Assembly (NCBI GenBank): GCA_013397865.1 | Contig: VZTI01004616.1 | Coordinates: 560,683-624,682, forward strand | Length of the DNA stretch: 64,000 bases | Origin: Struthidea cinerea | Taxonomy: Eukaryota > Chordata > Aves > Passeriformes > Corcoracidae | Direction: 5' to 3' | In this document: positions 27,201-39,200 of the stretch, in pieces | Position numbering within the stretch: position 1 is the stretch's first letter | How the letters are laid out: each line of letters begins with the position of its first letter | The notes under the pieces: model-generated | The model's database searches: none | What the model was told of the DNA's origin: nothing | Seen by the model: the letters and a program-made list of their open reading frames with translations, nothing else | Program-made: the position numbers and the translations under genes

Positions 27201-30200
27201 ATAAGGGTAATTGCTACGCCCAGTATTAAAAACACAACAAAAAACATTGGGGAAATATGCCAGAAGAAACCTGAAGATGTGCATTTATTGTACCTTCCAC
27301 ACAATGGGAATGTTTGACTTCAGAAGTAGTTCCAGGGTTTGGTGCTGGAGCTGAGTCTGAGCACTCTTTTAAAAGAGACAGCTGGCATCCCACCTGGCAG
27401 AAACTTAAGTTGTACTTAGCACTTGGGAGCTCCCTATCTCCTCTCTGTCACTTCAACAGGGTAATTCATACATGAATGAAGTATTTCAGTGACTTTACAT
27501 GATGAAGACTTTACATGAGGAGAGCCACCAGACTACAAGTCCATCTAGTCTGACAGCCTGCTCATGACAGAGCAGGCATCAGTACCTAATGCCAAGGGAA
27601 GGATGCAAAATCAGGGAATACAAATCCCTACACATCACCAGCATCACCTAGTAGAAATGGAGAGATCAGAAAAATGCAGATGCTTCTTCCTGCACTCCTC
27701 CAAAGCCAGCCAGCTGCTCTGCGATCTACCACCTCAACACCTCCTCCATCAGCATGTTGCACATGATGCAATCTCACAGTCTGGACTCCTCTACACTTAC
27801 CAGTGGTCAAAAATCCCAAGGAAATGACAACTGATGAATTTTAAAGTGAGTCTTCCAACGCTCTGTTCAGCAACCACATCAGAAGTTGAAGACCTTCTAG
27901 AAATCAAGGTATTCTGCAAGGCTTGTACAAAGTGAAAACGGCAGCATTGGTTTTAGCATTTGAACAACCACAGAAAAGTTGAGGCCCAGCATGCTCTTTG
28001 GAGACCTGCGTTACTTGGCAAAGTTACTACAATTTCTGTGAATACAGAGCTGACTTTTAGAGCAACAATCACTTCAGCAACTACAAGTGAAATTAAACCC
28101 AGGAGATTCTTATCCAGCTAAATTTGAACAATAACACTCAGTGGTGTAACACCCATTTTATTTATTTCAGTAAAAATATCCATTTAAGATTTAGCCTTCA
28201 TTTTTTTTTTACATTACTTCTATGATTTCAGTGTACCAGAGCAGTGTTCTGACAACTTCAGACACATGTCCTTGAAAATATCGGGGGAAATTCGGACAGC
28301 TACATAAACAGCTTTGGGTACTTTGGAGGCCAGCAACAATTGTTAACAATTGTAACACTGATGAACAGCTGGATTGATCTGCACTGGGTACCTCATAGGG
28401 TTGCAGCACAAGTGTTTCTCAGTAGGTTGCCATACCAACATTCTCTATTTTTCTGAGCGATAGGGAAATGCTATCACCCCTGTATTAAAGGTTAAAATAA
28501 ACAAAAAATGGACACAAATTCCTAGAGCAGCAGGTGTTCTAGATTCTTTGGCGTAAGATTCACGACAAATGACATCACAAGGTGGCACAGGTGCTCAATC
28601 CAGTCACTGGGAAGGACAAGAGAGATGATGTTCCCCTGTATCCTTAGGGTTTAAGATGTGTCATCCTTTGGTTATAAATGACTAGATTTTTTCTTCCTGG
28701 AAGGCATATGTAAAAGACAAAGACTATTACTTGGGATATTTGTTTCTGAATTCCACCTATGCTGAAAGCCTTTGTGGATCTAGTCCCAAGTGGCACACCC
28801 AAGGCTGTGACAAAGTCGGTACAGGCCACCCAAGTCTGAGATGGGTGGCCTAACAACCTCTGCCTGTCTCTCTCACTTGATTTTTAGCATCCAAGGAAAT
28901 GAGTTTTGAAAAGACCCAGGCAGATGGAAGTCTCTGAACCATCAGTTTCTGCCATGCCAGCACCCACATTTCCCTAATGACAAAGGATGTGAATTCCATC
29001 TGGATGCTTCTGATAAAACTGAGGCACAGTGAGAGATGCTGAAAAGCAAATGATGCCTCTGAAATATTGGCATTAACAACACCCCATTAAAACTAGCAGG
29101 GGTAAATTACATGTCTCCAAGCAAATCTGTCTGTACAGGGGATTTGCTTTATAACAGAGAGACCTAAAATGTGTAACACTCAAAAGATTTTGCTGCCATG
29201 CTCTGTTGCAACTTCTGAGCAGATTTTGTAGATCAAGAGTGTAGAAAGCAGACATCATCATTACATCCATTTTTACCTTGGTCTCTGGCATTTGCTTTTC
29301 ACTATTACTCCAGTGCTGAATGCCTTGAAACTAAACATTCTTTCTACAACAAAAGCTCCCCCAGTAGATACCAAAATAGGTTGTGTTAGAAAATACTTAC
29401 TTCATAGCCCACAATGTCACTGTCCACTTACAAGGTTGAAAGTATCACACTAAAGGCAGGTGAATTCAGATTTATCAGCAGAGATCTAAGATACAGCTCT
29501 CTCCTAATAAAGATCATTTAGAGATCCAGAAATGCTGCACGTGGCACCCAGATGGAACCAGTAATTGAGGAATTTTAGGGAAAAGAGAAAAGTGCATAAA
29601 CTGTGAAGATAGACTGCCCAAGCTGAGTGATTAGCACAGAGATGCTTTTATGCCACTTTTCCCTAGAGCTGTGTCTATCAGCATGGTCTCACCTGCTCTC
29701 TTCCACAGCAGCTGCAGCTGCTTTCACAGGCTTCCCTGCAGGGACAAAGAATGAAGAGGAGACCAGAGGAGCCACTCAGAGCAGCTGTAGATGCTAATGG
29801 AATAAGCAAGCAGGCAAATCTGCCTTCAAAGAATTACCAGCACCAGTTCTGAGTGTAAGTAGTGTCTGCATCTTCCCACACCAAACTGTTTCCACATGAA
29901 GCAATCTTCCATAACAGCATTCTGAAAGGAATTTTTGCTCTTACAACAAGACTGGGGAAGAATTCCTTGTTCCACATGTGGCCTCAGCCCTGGAGCCCAC
30001 CTGTTGGTTCTTTCTAAAACTTTGCAGAACCCAGATATGTCACAACAATACCTTCAATCCTTGGAAACCTCACGGACACAAAACAGGCACTGACACTCTG
30101 TGTGATCTAAAACTGAATTACCACATGTATTTTCTTTGTAAAGAGAAAGTTCCAATGGCTGATCCATCAGAGCAAGCTACTGACCTGTTTCCACGGGATC

Positions 30201-33200
30201 CTTTTGTAATCAGCAAATACCAAGAAACAGTTATCAAATGCATCTCAGATGGTGAGGGGCAGAACAGCTGAAAGGAGCGATGACTTGTATCTCCTATTTT
30301 TATTCCTGTATCCTCACGACAAGTCCAGTCAGAAGGAATTTTACCATAGCACCAATTTACCAGGGCAACAACAATACAAGATTACCAGACTTCTCTTAAT
30401 GACTCATGAATAACTTAGGGATAATAGCTTTCTGGGAGAAAGATTAGCTCAAATTCTGTATTTGTTCAGCAAAGATGTTGTCAACAAGATGCATTTTGGT
30501 CACAGGGATAACAACTAAGTTAACTGTTAAGCAAAAGGTCTGTAAAGAACAATTATCTCAGATATGTTGTTCATTATTCTACCACTTGAGGCTTTTGCTT
30601 ACTTCCTGCTGAGGTACTCAAAATCCCTTACAAAGAAAAATAAACTGAACCTTTCAACAAGCCCCCTAGTGTATGTACTGTCTCACTACAATAAGAGGAA
30701 CAGAACACATTAGGCAGACAAAATTTGACAATTTCAAACACAGGTTTCTGAAGTTTAATACATATTTTCATATTAAGACAGCATTCTTCATTTCCATCAA
30801 ATGTAAGAGGAAGCAGAGGTGTTCAACATCTTGGCATTCCTCTTAAAGCAACATCGACACTACAGTCACACTGAACCACATGTGCTTCTTGTCCCACACT
30901 CCCAGCTATAAATCTGCTGTAATTCAAATACCAGTACTCCACAGCATGCTTAGAAAGAACTAAGACCAGTACAGCCACTGGCAGATAGGGAACTGGCATT
31001 CCAGGTCCCAGCTCCACCCAACTCTCCAGGCTGCACACATGGGAGCCTGGTCCACAGAATCCACAGATGCCACCTAGGAGCTGAAACCTGTGGCATCCCT
31101 TAGCAGAAAGCAAAAAGCCTGGCCTTGTTCTTGTGTACTTTCAGGGGTTGCCAACACTGTCAAACAGGCTCAGCCTGAGGCATGTACAAATAAGAAAGAC
31201 TTTACATATAATTTCCAGATATATGTATTAACTCCCCACCAACTCTCCAGAGCACACAGCAGAGGATATCCATTTCTGACTGCCTCTGGTCCAGTGACAC
31301 CAAAAGCGCAGTTTCCTCGGCAGCACCTCGAGCTTTCTAATGTCTCTCTTTCATTACTTCCTGCAGCAGCAAGACATAGGTTCACACAGCAAAGCTACAC
31401 ATTCTCCTAAGCTCAAATTCTGTCTCTAGCACAGGATCTAAGGGCATTTTCTTGACTATCACATATCTTACATATGGCTGTGTTTCCAAATCCATACACT
31501 TTGTATAAAGATAACCTTGTCTGTCATGAAACAGATGTAAAACTGTGCCCAACTGTTGCTGTCCAGACTCCCTTAATTTTGCAAGTAGAGATTAGTTTTC
31601 AATATTAAAGCAGTGAAAATTGTGGCACTTTTCCTTGTTTCTCTAGTAAGGAGGCATTTTTTCAGTTGTTCCAGTCACTTCCCGTACCAAATAACACTGC
31701 CTCTATGCTGGACACAGTGTGTGCACTTGAGAAGATTCTGCTGCTACACAACAAAAGGTTCAATCATCAGGATCAGAGATGTGGTACAAAAGGAGTAACT
31801 TTCACATTGCTTCCTCAGTTCACAAAAGAACATGTTGCAAAAGCATCTCTCAAGCACCCACACATATTGCAGAGAGCGCTCTTATTTCACAGGCATTTCT
31901 CAGAAGCTTCAGCAACTCAGCTTCTAAAGACTGTAGCTAAAGTTCATGCCAAACAAGGTTTTTTGGTTTGTCAAAAAGTTTGTCAACCAAGGCTGTTAAA
32001 GCCGGGGAAGTTGAGCAGATATGTGTAAGTTCACCATCCACACTGCTTGGACAGCTTAGTGTAGGGAAGAAGAAAGAAAAAGAAATGGTGGGGACCAGGA
32101 GTCTTTAGTTCAAGAATTTGAGCTACAGTCTTATGAAGAAAAAGACAGATTAAAAACAGAGAAAAACATTTACCAAAAGTGAAGGAAAGAAGGAAAACAT
32201 GGTGGCAAAACCCCCGAATCAAAGTCTATTTGCCACAAGGCACACAGGCCTTAAACAAAACCAAAAGCTTCATGGATCTGGTACGATTCAAACAAGTTAC
32301 AAAACACGGAAAATTCCATTACTTCCTCTTCACAGAAGAGGCAGAGGCAATGATCATCTTTCAGAGAAAAAGAAACCTGAGGGAAAAAGCCTACAGACTG
32401 CAGTTTTGAAACAAACATCTTCATTCACCATCTCCTTTCATTTCTAAAAAAATATTTTCCATCTAGCATAAAAAAAATTAAGTCGAGACATTATTTTTGG
32501 GAAAAGCTGGAGGGTATGTGTGGGCAATACAAACAGAGGCTTTAATGGAAAAAACTAGTCACAGCATTAACAAATGACAGACTATTATCCTTTGGTAATG
32601 AACTGACACGATGGTACTTTCCCTTGCTCTTCTCAGTTTTTAAATAAAAGATTCTGTCTGTGTCCTGTTAACTACTACAGAATGGTTCTCAATGTACTTG
32701 CAATGCTGTATTCACTCAATTACAGCAGTGATTTTCTCTTATATGCAAAAGGAAACAAAGAAAAACTGTAAGGACAAACTACATGTTTCAAAGGCTAAAT
32801 TTAAAAGTGTAATAAATATGTGCAATTAGACAATTTACAGAACTGTTAACTTTGTGAATCTTCCTTTCTTGGTTTTTGCCCTTTTAATTCTTACAAATGT
32901 AAAAAAGCAACCTACTGCATTCTGTCCTTTACATCTAGGATGCCGGGAGAATCCGCTCCCATACCTAGGTCTGACAGGTACAATAACCCAGGAAAACAAC
33001 TTCATGCTTTTCAACCGCCAGAGGGAAAACTTAAATGCAACCATAAACATTCCCAAGATGCAGAGTCTATCTGGATCACCAGCTATATGAAGAACCAGAA
33101 CGACAGACTAGCCTGACAAGAAAACCCTCTAAAAAAAGAGAACCACTTTATAATTATGATTCCATATGAAGAAACAAATGAAGGGAATTAAAACTGTCTG

Positions 33201-36200
33201 TAAGGGACTTTAACCAAATGCACCATATATCTAAAATATGAGATAAATTTGTAGTGCATTAGTATGTCTGAGTTCATAAAGCCTCAGGAAAACTTTGCTC
33301 ATAATTACTTCTGGGCATTCCAGAAACACGTAATTGACTACAACACATGATACAATATAAAAACTAGTAAGAAATTTATGTGACTTCAAAGACAAAAAAA
33401 AAGATTGTTTTAGAAGAGGTTGGTTGTGAACTGTATCACTGTAGAAGTGTTAAATCATGCAGCAAGTTTGCCAGTTTCAAAGCCCTTACTTTGCAAGTCA
33501 GCCAATCACTGCAAATGCCCACTGTGAAAACAAAACAAAAAAATCCTACAGAAGTTAAGAATCTGCTTGTTCTTCAAGTGGGCGGCAGCTACCAAGAAAT
33601 GAAATCAATCTTAAGTTTTCTTCTTTGGCTAGTCTGAAACAACGTCTTTCTCGTCTTTGAAGCTTTTCTCCTTGCAATTAGCATTAAGGCTTGTATGTCA
33701 CTATCTACGCTCAAATGCCTTTCACAGAACCACGGAATCACAGAATTATTAGGGTTGGAAAAGACCTCCAAGATTGAGTACATCCCATACCCACCTACAC
33801 CTCAGGCCTATTTAAGTCTTTCACCGTTAAAGTTTGCAAGATCTTATCCTCTGTTATCTGTGATCATTTACCTCCAGCAAGCTCTAGATTAGGCATTATA
33901 AGTGAAGAGTCTGACATCAGCTGGGATTCCTTTTAATCCATTTGATTATCCTTCTACATGCTGATAAGACATCTGTGGGTCAGGTATGGGAACCAGCTAT
34001 ATCTCATTTGAAAAATCAAGACTCACGACATGTCCAAAATAGCTGCATTAATGCTGCATAGTATTTCCTAATTTTGGACAGCTAGAAAAACACCAAACTA
34101 ACAGCGGTCATAATTCACCAACATTAGTATCCCCTTCCTTATGTGCCAAACTCCCCTTCCTATTTGCCCCATTGCTGCTCTGTTCCCTTGTGACTCACAC
34201 TTCATTAAGTTGCCCATAAATGTGAATCAAACTCTTGCAAACTCTGCTTTTAAAAGAAGAGCAAGTTGTGTGTCTTCTTCCAAGTGAGGATCAGGGTGCA
34301 GGGGTCAGAGGATGTGAATTCCACTTGGAGCCCCTTACTGATGCCAGAGGAAGAAAACATGAGACACAGTCTTCTTAATGTTCCCTAACTGGCTTTTGCT
34401 TTAACTGATCAATAAGGTCTCTATTGGTATTCCACTGTGGCACACCCAGACAATCTCATTCTTTTTAAAGGCTATGTAAAACTCTTGCCTCACCCTTACA
34501 AATGTCTCTTTCATACATGGAGGCCTAAATTGCAGGAATTACTGAGGTTTATGCTACCCAAGTTTCTCTATAAATCTGCTCCTAAAGTAGGCAGGCTCAG
34601 GACATTCAGTTTGGGATTAAAAGGAAAAGGCAGTAAAGAGAAAAGACTCGAGTACTGTGGGTTTCTTCTGCGGATGCATTAGTTCAGTCTTCTCAAGCAT
34701 CAACACAGAATGACAACTGTTCTTAAAAACAGTATGAAAGATATAACATGATATAGCATCACTATGGATTGCTTAATGAACCTCTAAATTTAATTTTGTT
34801 CATAAACAGCAATCAGGGAAATTAATAAAACTACCTCTTAAAGTAGAGAAGTAGTGCCTTCAACACGGTCTCCGTACCAGCTCATTTCCACACCATCAGG
34901 GAAATAATGATTTTCCCCTCCTCCTGCTGCTTATGTTTCTTGTTCTGAGAAACTTCAATAGAATAAAAGAATTATTCTATTCTCCTTTTCCCTCACCATG
35001 AAAGAAAAAATTATTGCTGAACAAGATCATACTGTATTTTTACTTACTCACAAAATTAGCATTTAGAAAGCACCATTCACCCTAGATTTCTATGTCATTT
35101 TTAAATTTCATTTAACTCAAGTACTTGTTGACTTTTTCATGCTTTGAGGAATTATAGATGCTTACTTAGAACTATCCTCACTTTATCAGGGAAGCTACTA
35201 AAGAAACTGAAGCGTGCAGTAGCAAAAGACCAGAGCCTGCTTGAATTTGCATGAAGATCTGCAATAGTGCCACTGAAGTGCATGGAGTTACACTCACCCA
35301 GAACTAGGTTACTACACAGCACACAGCAGAGACCTAATCATTCCAAAAGGCTCCAAGTACTGCTGTGGTGGAAGGAACAAAAGTAAAATCTGTATTCTGA
35401 GTCACAAACCACTTCCCAATTCACTTGCTCATCATAAAGAATCAAATCATATTTTTAGAAAGAGCAGCCAGTGAGGGGTCAGGAAGAGACTAAATAGCTT
35501 TACCAAGGTCATAGAGGATATTTCCAACAGAGAATATCTCCAAGCCCTGATTTCCCAATTTCCAGGTTACCACCTTATATCAGTCACAAACCTTTAAACA
35601 CCACTAATCATAATAGTTAAAATAAATCGAAAGAAAATGTTCTGCATTCCCAGAAGTAGCCCAGTGTCTTAAAGCACCATGTACCTCATCAAAGAACATT
35701 TCAAGAGAGAACACCAAGCTGATTCTGCAAATGAATGATGAGAAAAGGATTCGTCAGGCATGAGAGGAAATGATGTGTGCTAATGTCTTTACAAACAATT
35801 TGATGGGTGTTAACATCTTTGAAATGGGTCTGAATGCCTCTACTGACTTTGGGCAGCAGGTTCGTTACCGGGACCAGACAGCTTGGCTCCTGAAGTAGAC
35901 AAGGCACCCCACAAGCCACAACTTCTGAACTTTGGGGTAAAACAGTAGGTTCAAGGGAGGGATATAGGGTAGGTGGTTCGGGAAGGCTGTGTCTTCCTAG
36001 TACCACAGCCAATGGGGAAAGGAAGAAGGCAACATGCAGCTGGGAGTTAGGGTAAAAGGGAGGCTGTGCCCTCCGAAACCTTGAGACAGAAAACCCACGG
36101 GCGTGTGCTCTGGTGAACTCTCTCCCTTTATTCAAATAAAGCTGAAGGACTCCTCTGTCTCCTTTTCAGACGTAAACCTCTGGCAGATTGGATTTTCCCC

Positions 36201-39200
36201 ACAGGCACTACCACAGAGCTCCTTAACTCACTTTCCTCTGCTAACTACATCACCTGTGCAACACACTGATGAGAACTGTGAAGTTGTGTTGTTACAGCTC
36301 ACCCTCTGATACCTGCTGATCAAAGAACTTAAACCACTTTTTCTTTCCCATCCAATCATTGCCTCTATTATATGTTTTTAGAACATTGTCTCTTTCAGAG
36401 AAGCGGGGAAAGCTCTATTAAACATAAATTCTGGGTATTTCCTACTGCAGTCATGCGACGAAAGTAATTTTTAACATGCTGCTTTCTTAAAACAGATAAC
36501 AAATGTATCTGCAACATCAGTATGAGTAAAGTGTCAATAAAGTACAGAATAATTCTTTACTTCTTTTCAGAATTTCACAGAAACAAAGATGACCAATACC
36601 TCAGAGGATCAAGATCTGAACAAAATCTTAAGGCTTTGGCTTGCATTCCCTACCAAAGGACCTGGGTCCAGATCAAGATGCAAAACGAAGAGAAACTTGT
36701 GGTATAGTACAGAATGAAGAGGATGCAGGGGAGAAGAAAAGGGTCATGAAATTTTACTGTCCAGTTAGCCAGAGAATAACAAATAAAATGCCTGCTTCAT
36801 GCTATAAAATACATTGAGGCTTACTCTAGGGTTCAGTGATGTAGTGAAGCATTTCCTGTGGGTTCCCCCCTCAGACATATAGCACATTAACTAGATTTAA
36901 CTGTACCAATTCTGGAGCTTTATTCCTCAGCACTTAAGATTAATATTGTCTTCTAGACAGAAGTGTTATTCTCTTTGCAGTCATAATTTTCTCCCTCTCT
37001 CTCACCAAAAACTTTAAAACCTTTTCTGAAACTTATTTCTAATGAGTGGTACTTAAGTGCACCCATCAGTTCTGCCTATTTCATCCTGGTTGGCTTGCTC
37101 ACTTGCAGTGCCTGTTTCTGTGAATTCTTACAAAACCTGCAAATGTTGAAGCCATCCAGCACTCAGTGTTATGGCCACCAAATACCACAAAACACAGAAC
37201 AAGCATAAACTTACGCAGTTCTTCTCGGTGCCTCTCTGTCTCTGCAAAAAACTGGCGAAGCTCCTCTGTGATCTCCATATTGCTCAAGTCATATTCTATC
37301 TCCCCTTCAGACTCAGAGTCTTCCTCCATTTCAGAGGCCCTTTCAGCATCCTCTTCCATTTCGGAGTCCTCGTCAGCATCCTCCCTCTGCTGGTAGGCAC
37401 CTGTGTACTGCTGAGCTCCCCCATGATATGGAGCTCTGACATGTGGTCCACAGCTGGAAGAGTAGTTTTGGGTACATGGGAGATGATTCCCACCCCAATC
37501 TGAGTAGTGGCTGCTTGGAGAGGCTGCAGCAGGATGCCATGGATGCCACGGCAGGCGATAAAAGGACTCCATGGCTTTCCTGTAGGCTTTCTGGTGCCTA
37601 CGCATCCAGCGCATGGCTAAGTCATAGTGCCTCCAGTACCTCGCGTACACTTTCTGAGCGTACCATGGCTCGGTGTCTTCCTGTGGCCAAAACACACGGG
37701 GAGAGGGAAAGAACACAAAAAAATCAACCACACACCACAGCACCAATGCTCCCCCCACAAAAAAGGAGGTACAAAGAGATAGAGAAACAAAGAGTAATTG
37801 AGGGGAGCAACTAAATGCAAGCACAACGCTGCCTTTTAATCCTTAGTCGTCCTTTACCTATGATAGAACATGGAGATTTGAAAAACAACGTGTGTGAGCA
37901 CAGTGCACGTGCACTACACCTCATTACTTCTACAAGAGACTGTTTTTGCATCAATACAACTTCTCAAGAACTAAGAGAAGTTGTAGAGTCCAGAAGGTAT
38001 TTTCCAAGTGTTCATACTACTACAGTGGGAATCAGTTCTTTTTAGGAAATATGCTGTGTGGATATATTCCACAATTCCTTAGACGCTCACATGAGTTGTA
38101 AGAACTGAAACACTCCAAGGTGTAGATATTGCAAGCTATACCTGATTTCCAAATTCACAGACAGAAAACACAAGAGATTAAAATTCCTCTGTATTAAACA
38201 AATGCATTCATTTTATCCAGTAACATATTTCCTCCAGTAACGTATTTCCTCCATCTGCCTGCCAAAGTTTCTCAGAAAAGGTCAAACAGCAATTCAGACA
38301 AGTTCATATATCCACCACAGCCTCAATCAAAAACAAGACTGTATTTAGCCAAATGCAAGCTGCCAGTAAATCTCCCTTTTGTATCCATCACCAACCAAAA
38401 CATCAAAAGAGGCAATAAAGTGCCACTGATAAAGTACAGAGAAAAACAGTTCTATAGAAGGAAACATACTGTAACACACCTTCTTCTGTCTTCCAGCTAA
38501 TCTTAGTTTTCCTTAAAAAAGTTTCATGCTGTTCAGATTTCACCAGGAATTACAAAGCCCCACAGTCGCTCCAGCCTTAAGCTCCCTTCATACAAGCCAT
38601 TTCATCCCCCTCCCTCATCCTACTCTCCAAAAGCAAGATAATAGAGGATCTGAAAAAAAAGCCATAAAGTAGACTAGAGCCTAGAACAAGTAAACTAAGC
38701 AGCAAATATTTTCTCCCTTTCCCTCATGTCTTAATTTCCATAGAAAATCTTTTATCTGGACTAAAACAGAATGCCTCTACTTTAAATTGGAAAATTTTAA
38801 TTAAGCCATGTTTTGGCAAACACTCAAAACTATGGCAAAACTAGCTGAGGTTTTCAGAGATGAATGTAACATTTACAGTCCTTTATTAAGGTTGGGGTTT
38901 TTTTTGTTTGTTTCTTGCTTTTGGGTTTTTTTTAAGGGCATACAGGACAAAAATCTTTAAGTCTGTTTTCTTGATCTGCACTGGCACCATTTGGTACCCT
39001 TAAAAGAATGATTCTCTGGGGGAAAGAAATCCCAAGGCAAAACAGAAAACTCAAACCTAAAAAATACTTTCCATTTAACACTATCCAGAGAGGTTAATTC
39101 ATTTTACTTATATTTGTTTCCACTTTCTGGTTCTCAGACAATAATGCAAATGCTAGTGAGTTTGGACTAATAATTGCAACTCTCATGCTACACTTCTTTC

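Larger units (their letters stand above)
18201..37214 (-). other. GEMIN8: GEMIN8 last intron (19 kb)
   Basis: The intron runs from donor GTAAGT (37214-37209) to acceptor GTGTAG (just above 18200). Translating across the join restores continuous family sequence with no missing residues, so no further coding exon is needed inside. It holds CR1 fragments near 20.8 and 33.7 kb, a composite LTR at 21.97-22.64 kb, a doubtful LTR-like segment at 35.9-36.16 kb, and simple repeats. Other open frames in it look like chance. Confidence 0.85.

Noticed and set aside
27530..27600. CCATCTAGTCTGACAGCCTG resembling the 3' part of an old CR1/L3-like LINE
   Set aside because: The match is short and degenerate, not enough to call by eye.
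37681..37824. N-terminal hydrophobic extension of the main GEMIN8 exon frame (48 residues before EDTEPW)
   Set aside because: It is translated intron: a pyrimidine-rich acceptor tract ending in CAG. GEMIN8 is not a secreted or membrane protein, and the short upstream exon gives a proper start.
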